64,000 nt of DNA from Acidobacteriota bacterium. GTDB lineage: Bacteria; Acidobacteriota; Terriglobia; Terriglobales; Acidobacteriaceae. The stretch lies in assembly GCA_021793405.1 (NCBI GenBank), contig JAJYSV010000004.1:62001-126000 (forward strand), written 5' to 3'. Numbering within the stretch: the stretch's first letter is position 1; each line of letters starts with the position of its first letter. Shown in pieces: positions 10,199-19,583 of the stretch. Under the pieces are notes generated by a model that searched no databases, was not told the origin of the DNA, and saw only the letters and a list, made by a program, of their open reading frames with translations. The position numbers and the translations under genes are program-made.

Positions 10199-11128
10199 AT
10201 GAAAACTTCTCGTAACTCGCGTTCCTATGCGGCGCTCGGCTATGCTGCCTGTGCGCTGGCCGGAGGGCTATGGGGAACTGGTTTTTTCTTCGGCAAGATT
10301 GCCATGCGCGAAATGAGTTCAGCGCATATGGTGTTGTATCGGTTTCTGTTTGCATGCCTGGGGCTGAGCCCCGTGTTGCTGCGCGGCCGTCCCGGACTGA
10401 ACGCGCGCGGGTGGCGCATTCTTTTGATCGCGGCGTTAGTCGGCGTGCCGGGGCAATTCCTGCTGCAATTTGCCGGGCTCGCCCGCACCACGGTCTCCCA
10501 CGCTTCGCTGATGGTAGGCACGCTGCCGGTCGTGCTGGCTGTCGGCGCCGGCATCTTTGCCCACGAGCGGCTGGATCGAATCGGCTGGGCCGCGCTGGCG
10601 GTTTCTTCTATAGGCGCAGCACTGATCGCGTTGGGGCATTCTTCGGCGGCGGCGCGTGGCGACGCTCCCAGTCTTCTGGGCGACTTGATGGTGGTGGCGT
10701 CTCTCATGATTTCGCTGGTATGGATCTTGATGAACCAGCGGCTGCTGCGCGACCACTCGCCGCTGATTGTGACCGCGTACGGATTGATGACAGGGACGGT
10801 GATGCTGGCCGTGTGGGTGTTTGCTGTGGATGGGCCGCCGCCGATCCACATCTCGGTACAAGCATGGCTGGCACTGGCCGCCAGCGGCCTGCTGTGCACG
10901 GCAAGCACCACCCTGCTGTGGAACTGGGGCCTGACGCGCGTACCTGCTTCTCGCGCGGGCGTGTTTCTGAATCTGGAGCCGATGATCGGTTCGGTGCTAG
11001 GCGTGACCGTGCTGGGCGAGCAACTCGGCACCGCTGCTTGGCTGGGGGCAGCGATGATTCTTGGCGCTGCGATAACGCTGACCTCGCGACACGGCAGCCA
11101 TGTGGAAGATGAGCACCTGCTGGCGTGA
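10199..11128 (+). CDS. DMT-superfamily transporter, EamA family
   Basis: This 309-aa inner-membrane protein has about ten hydrophobic segments and two EamA-like halves, each with the Gly/Ala-rich pattern typical of drug/metabolite transporters. Conserved features include GGLWGTGFFFGKIA near the start and a C-terminal half with LNLEPMIGSVLGVTVLGE, a hallmark of EamA domain 2. ATG 10199 is the likely start, because the upstream in-frame GTG at 10154 adds a hydrophilic stretch. The substrate cannot be read from sequence. It is convergent with holA, with only ten bases between the stops. Confidence 0.88.
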   Translation: MKTSRNSRSYAALGYAACALAGGLWGTGFFFGKIAMREMSSAHMVLYRFLFACLGLSPVLLRGRPGLNARGWRILLIAALVGVPGQFLLQFAGLARTTVSHASLMVGTLPVVLAVGAGIFAHERLDRIGWAALAVSSIGAALIALGHSSAAARGDAPSLLGDLMVVASLMISLVWILMNQRLLRDHSPLIVTAYGLMTGTVMLAVWVFAVDGPPPIHISVQAWLALAASGLLCTASTTLLWNWGLTRVPASRAGVFLNLEPMIGSVLGVTVLGEQLGTAAWLGAAMILGAAITLTSRHGSHVEDEHLLA

Positions 11129-11138
11129 GGCTGGCACA

Positions 11139-12290
11139 TCAGCGAACGGCGGCTGCGTTTGGCTGGCGGTTTCCGATTTTCGCTAAATCGATGACCATGC
11201 GCTCCAGCACCAGCGATTTGTCCGGAGGCGAGGAGCGAATCTCCAGATCGGCGCGGGCGATACGCTCCAGCATCTGCATCAGGTCGCGACGCGATTTGTA
11301 ACGCCTGGCCTGCAGAATCAGATCATCGACGGCGAACGGCGGAACGCGAAAACCGGGCCAAAGCGCCTGCCAGATGCCGCGCGAATCGCGGACATTTTTC
11401 TCCAGGATCACCAGCATCTGGCGGAACGTGCGCGCCAGCATATGAAGATGGCCAATGGCGCCGTCTTCGCCGCTCTCACTTGCGTTCAACAGCCCCTGCA
11501 GCAGGAGTAATGCGCGAGCCGGGTCGTGAGCGGAAATCGCGTCCGTGAGTTGATAGAGCGAACGCTGCTTGGCGGAGACGACCATCCGTTCTACATCCGC
11601 CAGGGTGATCTGCTTCTTGCGGTCCACAAAGAGCGTAAGTTTTTCCAGCTCCGAGGCAATCCGCATCAGATCTCCATGGAGCGTATCGACCAACTCGCGC
11701 GCCGCATCCGGCTGCAATTCCACCCCGCGCGTTTCCGCAGTCTGAACGGCCCAGCGCATGGCGTCGGCATCCTCAGGCTGGCTGAGTTCGACGATGCCGC
11801 AATGGTCTCCCAGTGTTTCCCGGATGCGCTCATATCGGTCTTTGTCCTGCATGTCCATGCGGCGCACATCGCTGGGAATGTGGAGATGGTCGGCGACAAA
11901 CACGAGCAGCGCCTGCGGATTAGGGAGGCCAAGATACTTCTGAATCGCGGCAAATTCTTCCTTCTTCGCGCCGCGCTGGTAGAGCAATCGCACATTCCGC
12001 ACAAAGATGATTTGGAACGGAGCCATCAAGGATGGCGTGCTCACCTGGTCGATGGCATCGAATACGGTTGACTCCGACAGATCCACATCCGTAATGCAAT
12101 AGTCGCGAAACTGCGGGTCGATGAGCGCTTCGACGATTCCGCGGCGACACTGCTGCTGCAGGAATGCTTCATCGCCCAACAACACGTAACCGGCGCGCCG
12201 CACATCCGTGCCCACTTCTCGCAGCAGCTTATCCATGGCGAGAAAACCGCCGCCTAGCTTTGAACTCGTGTTGCCGGTTGGGCCCGTCAT
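11139..12290 (-). CDS. holA: DNA polymerase III delta subunit
   Basis: The delta subunit of the clamp loader opens the beta sliding clamp. The protein has 383 aa with the degenerate AAA+ layout of HolA: an N-terminal VLLGDEAFLQQQ segment, a middle SELEKLTLF region (the LEKL motif typical of delta), then a helical collar domain with LLLLQGLLNASESG. The stop of lptE is two bases upstream of this start, so the two are co-transcribed. The lptE-holA pair is also found in proteobacteria. Confidence 0.88.
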   Translation of the reverse strand: MTGPTGNTSSKLGGGFLAMDKLLREVGTDVRRAGYVLLGDEAFLQQQCRRGIVEALIDPQFRDYCITDVDLSESTVFDAIDQVSTPSLMAPFQIIFVRNVRLLYQRGAKKEEFAAIQKYLGLPNPQALLVFVADHLHIPSDVRRMDMQDKDRYERIRETLGDHCGIVELSQPEDADAMRWAVQTAETRGVELQPDAARELVDTLHGDLMRIASELEKLTLFVDRKKQITLADVERMVVSAKQRSLYQLTDAISAHDPARALLLLQGLLNASESGEDGAIGHLHMLARTFRQMLVILEKNVRDSRGIWQALWPGFRVPPFAVDDLILQARRYKSRRDLMQMLERIARADLEIRSSPPDKSLVLERMVIDLAKIGNRQPNAAAVR

Positions 12291-12292
12291 GG

Positions 12293-12817
12293 CTAAAAGG
12301 ACTCCAAAAGATCGCTGACCAGCGTCTGGGCAAAATCATGCGCCATGCGCTCCACGGCGGGCGAATCTTCCTGAATAAAGCTCGACAAATCGGCGGTCTC
12401 CTGGTACTGCGAGCGGAACTGGAAATGATCGTTGCTGTAGAGCACTTTTCCGGATGCATCCTTCAGCACCACACTGGCCGTGATCGTGATCAGGTAACTG
12501 GAGGACTGGCCAGTCTGCGAGTCGTACGTGAGTGGCGTATAGGTTTCCGTCAGGATGGTCCCGCGCAGGGTAGCATCCGCGGGGCGCGGGCGGTCGCTCT
12601 CGGTAACACGATCTTTTGTGCGGCTGGTCAACTGCCACACCACAGCATCGGTGAATGCGACCTCGGTGTGATAGTTTTCAACATTGGTCTGAAAAATTGG
12701 GACGTCTATGGTCCCAATGTCCGGCGGCAAATGGGTTGCGGACCCGACGGTGTGATAGCCGCAGCCCAGCGCAAGCAGCAGGAGCGAACATGCAAGGATG
12801 GGGACAGCAGGGCGCAT
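12293..12817 (-). CDS. lptE: LPS-assembly lipoprotein LptE
   Basis: This 174-aa outer-membrane lipoprotein has a signal peptide ending in the lipobox LLALGCGY (lipidated Cys about residue 19) followed directly by GYHTVG, the usual LptE opening. LptE plugs and assists the LptD translocon that inserts LPS. The middle shows the LptE-like pattern of Val/Ile strands and the RAxxTL-type segment (ADATLRGTI). Immediate linkage to holA supports the call. Sequence conservation in the family is low, so the name rests on lipobox, size and context. Confidence 0.82.
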   Translation of the reverse strand: MRPAVPILACSLLLLALGCGYHTVGSATHLPPDIGTIDVPIFQTNVENYHTEVAFTDAVVWQLTSRTKDRVTESDRPRPADATLRGTILTETYTPLTYDSQTGQSSSYLITITASVVLKDASGKVLYSNDHFQFRSQYQETADLSSFIQEDSPAVERMAHDFAQTLVSDLLESF

Positions 12818-12904
12818 AGAGTAGAAGATGACTTCCTGATTGTACGGTTTCTGTGCGGTGGATTGCCTGCCGCGGCAGACCGAAGCTAACCAGGCCGAAT
12901 GACG

Positions 12905-12931
12905 AAAGGAGCAGCCAGTAGCTGCTCCTTT
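12905..12931 (-). terminator. Hairpin downstream of ftsH
   Basis: A perfect 11-bp inverted repeat, AAAGGAGCAGC / GCTGCTCCTTT, with a five-base loop lies 42 bases beyond the ftsH stop and before lptE. In the ftsH direction it is followed by TCGTCATTC, only moderately U-rich, so termination may be partial. Confidence 0.6.
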
Positions 12932-12972
12932 GGGAGGGCTGAACTTGCGCGGAAAATCGCCGCCAATTCAAC

Positions 12973-14883
12973 TTATGCCGGAGAGGGTTGCTCGCCTGCA
13001 TAACCAGGCGCGCGCCCGGAGTCCGGCTTGAGGACATGCTGCACATCGCCGCCCGGAGGGCCGTCGTGCGGGGTGTCCAAGGGCGGCAGCTCCTTGCCTT
13101 CGACCAGCAACTTCAATTCTGCGGCGTCCAAAGACTCACGATCCAGCAGGGCCTGCGCCATACGATGCATCAGCGGCTGATTGTTCTCCAGCAGCGAGTG
13201 CGCCGCCTGATAGCCGTTGTCCACCAGCATGCGCACTTCGGAGTCGATCTGGCGGGCTGTCTCCTCGCTGAAATCGCGATGCTGAGAAATCTCGCGGCCG
13301 AGGAAAATCTGCTCTTCCTTCTTGCCGAAAGTCAGCGGGCCCAGACGGCTCATGCCGAATTCGCACACCATCTTGCGGGCAAGTTCCGTGGCCCGTTCGA
13401 TGTCGTTGCCCGCGCCGGTCGTCATCTGGTTCAAAAAGATCTCTTCCGCGCAGCGTCCGCCCATCAGGATGGCCAACTGCGTTTCCAGATAGTCTTTGCT
13501 GACCGTGTGCTGCTCATCTTCCGGCAACTGCATGGTCAAGCCCAAGGCCATGCCACGAGGGATGATCGTGACCTTGTGCAGCGGATCGGCATGTTCCCGC
13601 AGCGCAGCAACGATCGCGTGACCGGACTCGTGGTATGCCGTGGTGCGCTTTTCCTCATCGGTCAAGAGCATCGAGCGGCGCTCGGCGCCCATCAATACCT
13701 TGTCCTTGGCGGACTCGAAGTCATACATCGTAGCCACTTTGCGGTTCGCGCGCGCGGCACTGATTGCCGCTTCATTGACCATATTCGCCAGATCCGCGCC
13801 GGTAAACCCCGGGGTGCCCCGGGCCAGAACGCGAAGATCGACATCTTCCGCCAGCGGCACTTTCTTGACATGGACACGCAATACCTCTTCCCGTCCACGC
13901 ACGTCCGGGCGACCCACGATGACGCGACGGTCGAAGCGTCCAGGCCGCAACAAGGCAGGATCCAGCACATCGGGCCGGTTAGTCGAGGCGATCAGAATGA
14001 CGCCATCGTTCGACTCGAAGCCATCCATTTCCACCAGCAACTGATTCAGAGTCTGCTCCCGCTCGTCGTGCCCGCCGCCAAGACCGGCTCCACGATGACG
14101 TCCGACTGCATCAATTTCATCGATGAAAATGATGCAGGGAGCGTTCTTTTTGCCCTGCTCAAACAGATCACGAACGCGGCTGGCGCCGACCCCGACAAAC
14201 ATTTCTACGAAGTCCGAGCCGGAGATGGAGAAGAACGGAACGTTGGCTTCGCCGGCGACGGCACGCGCTAATAGCGTCTTGCCTGTTCCCGGAGGGCCGA
14301 CCAAAAGGACGCCCTTGGGAATGCGTCCGCCCAGCTTTTGGAACTTTGGCGCGTCGCGTAAAAACTCAATAATTTCCTTTAGCTCTTCCTTCGCTTCTTC
14401 TACGCCTGCAACATCCTTGAAAGTCACTTTCTTCTGCTGCATGGACAGTAATCTGGCTTTGCTTTTGCCGAACGACATAGCCTTATTGCCGCCTGTCTGC
14501 ATCTGCCGCATCATGAAGAACCAGAAGCCGCCCAATAACAGAAGCGGCGACAGCTGGATCAGAATATTGAACCAGGCGCTGCCTTGCGAATCCTTGATGG
14601 TGACACTGACCTGATGGTCTTCGAGCACCTTGTACATGTCGGGATAATTCGACGGCACGGTCGAATGAAAGGCCTCTTTGCCGGTGCGATAGTGGCCGCG
14701 CACATCATTGGCGGCAACCGTAACGTCCGCAATCTGACCTTGCTGGGCATCTGACATGAACTTGGAAAATGGGATCTCTTGGTCCTTGCCCATTCCCACA
14801 CCGCTTTCGACAACGTGCCACAGAACAATGAGGCAGGTTGCGATCAGAACCCAGAAAACTATTGTCTTTACCGTTGAATTCAC
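12973..14883 (-). CDS. ftsH: ATP-dependent zinc metalloprotease FtsH
   Basis: FtsH is a membrane-anchored AAA+ protease that degrades misfolded membrane and regulatory proteins. It has 636 aa: N-terminal TM helix (about 5-25), periplasmic domain, second TM helix (about 105-125), AAA+ domain with Walker A GPPGTGKT (about 195-202), Walker [10 protein letters not shown] and the SRH region, then the M41 peptidase domain with HESGH (about 418-422). The pore loop [10 protein letters not shown] is intact. The C-terminus is Gly/Pro-rich. It lies downstream of tilS, a common bacterial pairing. Confidence 0.97.
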   Translation of the reverse strand: MNSTVKTIVFWVLIATCLIVLWHVVESGVGMGKDQEIPFSKFMSDAQQGQIADVTVAANDVRGHYRTGKEAFHSTVPSNYPDMYKVLEDHQVSVTIKDSQGSAWFNILIQLSPLLLLGGFWFFMMRQMQTGGNKAMSFGKSKARLLSMQQKKVTFKDVAGVEEAKEELKEIIEFLRDAPKFQKLGGRIPKGVLLVGPPGTGKTLLARAVAGEANVPFFSISGSDFVEMFVGVGASRVRDLFEQGKKNAPCIIFIDEIDAVGRHRGAGLGGGHDEREQTLNQLLVEMDGFESNDGVILIASTNRPDVLDPALLRPGRFDRRVIVGRPDVRGREEVLRVHVKKVPLAEDVDLRVLARGTPGFTGADLANMVNEAAISAARANRKVATMYDFESAKDKVLMGAERRSMLLTDEEKRTTAYHESGHAIVAALREHADPLHKVTIIPRGMALGLTMQLPEDEQHTVSKDYLETQLAILMGGRCAEEIFLNQMTTGAGNDIERATELARKMVCEFGMSRLGPLTFGKKEEQIFLGREISQHRDFSEETARQIDSEVRMLVDNGYQAAHSLLENNQPLMHRMAQALLDRESLDAAELKLLVEGKELPPLDTPHDGPPGGDVQHVLKPDSGRAPGYAGEQPSPA

Positions 14884-15159
14884 GAACTACCCTCGTTTCG
14901 TACTTTCCAACCTTGGCCAGGAATCCAGATCTATGCCGCAGACAGAAAGACCCATCCCACTTCTCGTCTTACGCGCCCGACATTTGACTCACAGATTAGA
15001 CGCGAGAACGGGGCGCCTGGTCGCACAAATTTAAACTATCTTTGCGTCGGGTGCAATCGCCACCGACCGAAAGAACGCCCGCGCAGTCAAGATTCCCTGA
15101 TTCAAATTTTACTCCCAATCCCAGGAAGCGACGTAGAGTTTGCGAGACAAATGTGACCG

Positions 15160-16725
15160 TTACGATGACTTTTGAGTCTCACTGATGTCCGGATACGATC
15201 CCACGCCGGTTTCCCCCAATCGATCTGTTGGGTTCCGATTCCGACCGTTCGCAACATGAACGCCGCGCATCCAGATAATCCTTCCCATCCATACGACCAC
15301 CGGCCAGCGGGCACGTTCGTCGCCAGCGATCCGCATATGGCTTAGGATCTCCTTGATTTTTTTCGGACCCCGCGAATGCAAAAGCTCGACTCGATCTCCC
15401 GGCTGCCAGGCGCGGATCAATGCGGCGGGCAGTGGAAGGGGATTCGCGGTAGGGACGTCTTTCCCTTGCGCAGCTTCCAACACGGTCGCCGTAAATGTTG
15501 CTCGAAACGCCGGTGCGTCCACGGTTCCCGGAACGGGCAGAACGTATGCGGGAATGGCGGTTACATTCGTCGAGGCAGAACGGCTTCTGCGCCCTGCGCG
15601 GGTCTCAACAGCCGGCAGGGACCGCCGCTGAAACCGCAACTCACGCGCGGAGCGTTCCACGCATACGCCGCCGGGCAATTCCAAGTGCGTGCGTGCCGTG
15701 GAACCGTGCGTCCCGGATTCCACCAGGTCGAGCAGACGCTGGGTTGTTTCAAAGTCCAGCGCGACGTCGAATCGTTCCGCTGCCGCGCGCAGCACGCGAC
15801 GGAGCAAGCCAGTATCCAGGTCCTTCAGCCGCGCAATTTCCATGGCCGCAGTAGTGTCGCCCGGAGCGGTCGAAACGCTACGCCCTCCTCCGCGGGCTGG
15901 CTTGCCGGGCAGGAGCAGCAGCGGAAGCAGGCGCTCCAGTTCCGCCTGCCAATGCTGCTCTTCGGCGCGCGCGTTGGCTGCCAAGTGAGCCAGCGCATGC
16001 TCAATCCGCGGATTGTATGCACGCAGCAGGGGCAACAATTCATGGCGAATGCGGTTGCGGGTGGGAGCGAGGGAATCGTTGGTTTCGTCTTCGTACCAGG
16101 GCTGCCCAAGTACACGCAAATATGCCTCAATCTGCACCCTCTGCACCGCCAGAAAGGGCCGCACGCAACTGCCGCGGACAGGAGCGTCCCGATTCTCCGC
16201 GCTGCCCGTTTTTCCCCATCTCTGGACCGGATGAATTCCGCCCAGTCCCTCGGTCCACGCGCCGCGCAGCAGTTTCATCAGGACCGTTTCCGCCTGATCG
16301 TCGAGTGTGTGAGCGGTCGCCACCTTATCTGCCCGGTTCGCTGCCAGACATTCCCGGATGACCTGGTACCGCAGAGCGCGCGCCGCCGTCTCGACGGATT
16401 CTTTGTGCTCGGCGATTCTCTGCGGCGTGTCGACAGCAACAATCTCGCACGGAAGGTCGAATTGTTCGGCCAGCGTCCGGACAAATTCAGCATCGCGAAT
16501 CGCTGGCTGGCCGCGCAGACCGTGCTCGACGTGCAGGACGCTGAGGACAATGCCTAGCTCTTCGCGCCGGGTCAACAGGGTCCGCAGCAGCGCCGTGGAG
16601 TCCGCGCCGCCGGAAACGGCCACGCAGACTCGATCTCCCGGCGTAAACAAGGAGGTATCGAGCGGCAGATCAGCCACTGCTCCTGGGGGGTTCTTGTTCA
16701 CGCGTACTTTTGTCTTGTTTGCCAT
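15160..16725 (-). CDS. tilS: tRNA(Ile)-lysidine synthetase
   Basis: TilS adds lysine to C34 of the minor tRNA-Ile (CAU anticodon) so that it reads AUA; it is normally essential. The protein has 521 aa. The N-terminal PP-loop ATPase domain carries SGGADST at residues 38-44, followed by HVEHGLRG and TAHTLDDQAETVLMKLLRG, all diagnostic. A substrate-binding middle domain and a C-terminal TilS_C region (WQPGDRVELLHSRGPKKIKEIL) follow. A 276-base gap separates it from ftsH and probably carries the ftsH promoter. Confidence 0.93.
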   Translation of the reverse strand: MANKTKVRVNKNPPGAVADLPLDTSLFTPGDRVCVAVSGGADSTALLRTLLTRREELGIVLSVLHVEHGLRGQPAIRDAEFVRTLAEQFDLPCEIVAVDTPQRIAEHKESVETAARALRYQVIRECLAANRADKVATAHTLDDQAETVLMKLLRGAWTEGLGGIHPVQRWGKTGSAENRDAPVRGSCVRPFLAVQRVQIEAYLRVLGQPWYEDETNDSLAPTRNRIRHELLPLLRAYNPRIEHALAHLAANARAEEQHWQAELERLLPLLLLPGKPARGGGRSVSTAPGDTTAAMEIARLKDLDTGLLRRVLRAAAERFDVALDFETTQRLLDLVESGTHGSTARTHLELPGGVCVERSARELRFQRRSLPAVETRAGRRSRSASTNVTAIPAYVLPVPGTVDAPAFRATFTATVLEAAQGKDVPTANPLPLPAALIRAWQPGDRVELLHSRGPKKIKEILSHMRIAGDERARWPVVVWMGRIIWMRGVHVANGRNRNPTDRLGETGVGSYPDISETQKSS

Positions 16726-17217
16726 GATTTCGCTGGGCTATACGAGAGCTGAGCCGCCATCCTCCTGTATGGTATCGCTGGCATGGTTGAGGAGCCTGCA
16801 TCGGGGCAGTCAGCACGAAAATTTCCGGGAATCATGCCTCGACAAATCCAGTCGGCTAGGGCCGCGTTGTCCGCGCATGCATCAGATATCCGACGGAAAA
16901 CAACGCGAGGCCAACAATGGCGCTCGACTAGGGATTTCAGCAATGTAATGTTCATCAGAGCGCCCTTTCAAAGCGACGTGAAACTGGGTTCCTCTCGCCT
17001 GCTTGGAGTTTCATGCCCACGTGGGCATCCACCGCTTCATGGAAAGAGATTACCGCGTTGCCGAGCCCCCTTCCCCATCAGGTCCGGACTGACTCGGATG
17101 AATGCCGAAAGGGCCCCTTACCGTGGACCGCACATCATGGAATCCAAAGGGCCCCGGCCACCCAGCCTCTCTGTACGTCTGTACGGCAGTCCGCGCCTCC
17201 GGTATACTTCACAATTC
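16726..17217 (+). other. Intergenic region between divergent tilS and ispD
   Basis: No convincing gene is seen in these 492 bases. The right end has a plausible -10 (TATACT at 17203-17208) too close to the ispD ATG for a long leader, so any transcript from it would be nearly leaderless. A 16-base perfect palindrome lies at 17013-17028. The motif AAAGGGCCCC occurs twice (about 17108 and 17146). Confidence 0.6.
17013..17028. promoter_or_regulatory. 16-bp perfect palindrome, possible operator
   Basis: ATGCCCACGTGGGCAT is a perfect dyad located about 190 bases upstream of ispD and 290 bases upstream of tilS. Its position between divergent genes suggests a protein-binding site, but I cannot name a regulator. 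Confidence 0.3.
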
Positions 17218-17928
17218 ATGCACGTTTTTGTCATACTTCCCGCAGCCGGACTTGGAACCCGCATGGCAACGGCCGGTGCCGGCCGGCACGCTCCCAAGCA
17301 ATTTATTGAGCTGGGTGGACAGCCGATCCTGGTGATGACAGTGCGTGCCTTCCTTCAGGTTCCAGCCACCCATCGCATTTTCATTGCGGTGCGCAAAAAC
17401 GAGATCGAGCGCGTCGAATCTGAGTTGCGCAAACATGCCTTGCTGGAAAAAGTTTCCGTGGTGGAAGGCGGCGATACACGGCAGGAATCCGTCCGCAACG
17501 CCCTGGCAATGCTGCCTGCGGAAGATGAAGACATCGTGCTGGTGCATGATGCCGTCCGCCCGCTGATCGATACCGCCACTATCCAGCGCACCATTGAATC
17601 GGTGGAGCACCACCATGCCGCCATTGTCGGCGTGCCGGCGATCGATACGATCAAGCAGGTGGAGCGCACCGCGGATGGCGCGATCGTCACCTCTACCATT
17701 CCGCGCGAACGCATTGTGTTGGCGCAGACGCCGCAGGGATTTCGTTTTCGGCTGCTACGCCAGGCAATGGAAGCCGCGGAGGCAGATGGCTTTACGGGCA
17801 CGGACGAAGCCTCCCTGGTGGAGCGGTTGGGAATCGATGTTGCCGTCGTCCTGGGATCGCCCCGAAATTTGAAAATCACGCAGCCCGGAGATCTCCTGCT
17901 GGCCGAGTTCTATCTTCGCCAAGGCTGA
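17218..17928 (+). CDS. ispD: 2-C-methyl-D-erythritol 4-phosphate cytidylyltransferase
   Basis: IspD transfers CMP to MEP in the non-mevalonate isoprenoid pathway. It has 236 aa from ATG 17218; an open frame continues upstream but without protein-like conservation. Signatures are the nucleotide-binding loop LPAAGLGTRM with K/R residues (APKQFIELGGQPIL), the VHDAVRPLI motif and the late GTDEASLVE and KITQPGDLLLAE stretches. ispF follows 211 bases downstream, so the pair supplies two of the MEP-pathway steps. Confidence 0.95.
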   Translation: MHVFVILPAAGLGTRMATAGAGRHAPKQFIELGGQPILVMTVRAFLQVPATHRIFIAVRKNEIERVESELRKHALLEKVSVVEGGDTRQESVRNALAMLPAEDEDIVLVHDAVRPLIDTATIQRTIESVEHHHAAIVGVPAIDTIKQVERTADGAIVTSTIPRERIVLAQTPQGFRFRLLRQAMEAAEADGFTGTDEASLVERLGIDVAVVLGSPRNLKITQPGDLLLAEFYLRQG

Positions 17929-18139
17929 AAATGCTCGAAAGGCGTGTATTCTGCCTGAGGCAGGTATGCATCGTTTCGTAGACACAAAATTGGCCCGGCA
18001 CGCGCAGGAAGCAGTCTCAACCACCCGCGGCAGATCGTGACGGCAGAGATGGAACCCGTCCTCGGAACGGGTTAGAGGCCAGCCCGCAGATGCAGTCAGA
18101 GTAAGGACGACATCGTTTTCAGGAAGACCGCGAACCAAC

Positions 18140-18745
18140 ATGATGAGAATTGGATACGGCTGGGATTCCCACGCCTTCAAACCTGGTGTTCCGCTGAAGA
18201 TAGGGGGGGTTGCATTCGACCATCCCGCCGGACTTGCCGGCCATTCCGACGGGGACGTTCTATTGCACGCCATCACCGACGCACTGCTGGGCGCCGTGGC
18301 GGCCGGAGACATTGGCAGTTTTTTCCCGCCGGGCGACCCGCGATGGAAGGATGCCGACTCGGCGGTTTTTCTGCAAACGGCGCTGGAAGAAATCCGTCAC
18401 GCCGGCTATCGCATTGCCAATATTGATACGACGCTGGTTCTGGCCGCGCCGAAAATCGGACCGGTTGCGGAAAAACTGCGGGAGCGCTTGGCCGAGTTAC
18501 TGTCGATCGACCCCGGTGCGGTGAGCGTCAAGGCGAAAACTCCCGAAGGCCTGAACCAGGATGACGTGGCAGTTGCCCACGCCATTGTGCTGCTGGAAAA
18601 ACTGGATGACGATGCGTTGCTGGAACGGATGGCTGCGGTCGAGGAACCTCAAGTCCAAATGGATGATGTCGTTCGCAAGCTGGTAGGGCGAACCACCTCC
18701 GCACAAACTCGCAAACCTGGATTCAATACCGACGATATCTCCTAA
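18140..18745 (+). CDS. ispF: 2-C-methyl-D-erythritol 2,4-cyclodiphosphate synthase
   Basis: IspF cyclises CDP-ME 2-phosphate with loss of CMP. The metal ligands are visible in GYGWDSHAF (Asp and His) and the AGHSDGDVLLHAITDALLGA loop; DIGSFFPP and KAKTPEGLN are also family hallmarks. The protein is 201 aa, about 40 residues longer than typical, with an acidic, unrecognised C-terminal tail after the family domain. Two adjacent ATGs (18140, 18143) could start it. The 211-base gap after ispD contains small inverted repeats (AACCCGT / ACGGGTT at 18053-18073) of unknown meaning. Confidence 0.95.
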   Translation: MMRIGYGWDSHAFKPGVPLKIGGVAFDHPAGLAGHSDGDVLLHAITDALLGAVAAGDIGSFFPPGDPRWKDADSAVFLQTALEEIRHAGYRIANIDTTLVLAAPKIGPVAEKLRERLAELLSIDPGAVSVKAKTPEGLNQDDVAVAHAIVLLEKLDDDALLERMAAVEEPQVQMDDVVRKLVGRTTSAQTRKPGFNTDDIS

Positions 18746-18802
18746 GCGATCGGTGGAGGCGGTCCGTCGGCGTTATGGGTTCTCGGTTGGCAGGGATGCG
18801 AT

Positions 18803-19435
18803 TTAGAAGTGGTATGCGAAGCCAATCGCCGGCTCCGACATGATGTAGCGGCGATCCGTGGAGAATCGGCTTAACCCAAAATTATTCGTCTTAAAGATCT
18901 GTCCGCGATACTGGATTCGCAGGTCCCAGCTGGGACTTAGCTGATACGCGACGCCGCCGCCCGCGAGCACTGTCGGGGATTCCGTCTGCTCGGTGTCGTA
19001 CGTTGTCGTCCCGGGCTCGATCGGAGTAAAGAAAAGAAGGCCGCCGCCGATTTCAAGGAATGGATTGAACTTCTTGAAAGGGATGGTGCGCACGTACGCA
19101 AAGGTCGCTTCCTGCATGCCGGTATAGACGCGCGCGCCTCCGTAGACGCCACCCGCATTGGCGGTGAACTTGTTGGTGAAATGGCTATAGGAATAGTTGG
19201 CTTCCACCGCGCCATTGGGCGTGAGCAGATAGCGATATCCGAGATAAAGGCCCGTCCCCAGCGTGGATTTTTGTTGGACTGGCGGAGTGGTTGGGCCAGT
19301 CGTGGTCCCCTCCACGTAGGGCTGAATGACGCCCATGAAGCTCAGGTTCACGTCCTGCCGCATGCCCTGGTCCTGGGAGAATCCTGTTCCCGCCAGCATT
19401 GGAAGCAGACACAATAAAAAAAACAACTTCTTCAT
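18803..19435 (-). CDS. Outer-membrane beta-barrel protein (paralog A)
   Basis: This 210-aa protein starts at MKKLFFLLCLLP with a clear cleavable signal peptide, followed by alternating-residue strands and ending in FAYHF, the C-terminal aromatic signature used by the BAM insertion machinery. The pattern resembles small OmpW/opacity-like eight-stranded barrels common in acidobacteria. It is a close paralog of the next gene upstream (19584-20180), with shared NFNPF-type, YxLSPSWDLR and EPAIGFAYHF-like segments. No substrate can be inferred. Confidence 0.82.
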   Translation of the reverse strand: MKKLFFLLCLLPMLAGTGFSQDQGMRQDVNLSFMGVIQPYVEGTTTGPTTPPVQQKSTLGTGLYLGYRYLLTPNGAVEANYSYSHFTNKFTANAGGVYGGARVYTGMQEATFAYVRTIPFKKFNPFLEIGGGLLFFTPIEPGTTTYDTEQTESPTVLAGGGVAYQLSPSWDLRIQYRGQIFKTNNFGLSRFSTDRRYIMSEPAIGFAYHF

Positions 19436-19583
19436 TCGGTAGCAGACCTCTGGCCGATCAATCTTCCCGATCAATTCCCATTCGATTGCCGGGCCAATTT
19501 GAACTACATATCGTATCCGTCAAGCTTGCGTACATCGACTGGCCGCGCCAGGCGCAAACCACCCGAGTAGTTCTTCGTTTCCG

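Noticed and set aside
12988-14271. 427-aa open frame opposite ftsH
   Set aside because: It lies antisense to a textbook FtsH and has no recognisable domain; it is a by-product of the GC-rich codon use of ftsH.
15376-16557. 393-aa open frame opposite tilS
   Set aside because: Antisense to an intact TilS with no family signature.
16698-16955. 85-aa minus-strand frame before tilS, and a hydrophobic 20-residue run in a neighbouring frame
   Set aside because: No start/ribosome site consistent with the hydrophobic run and no homology I recognise; treated as chance frames.
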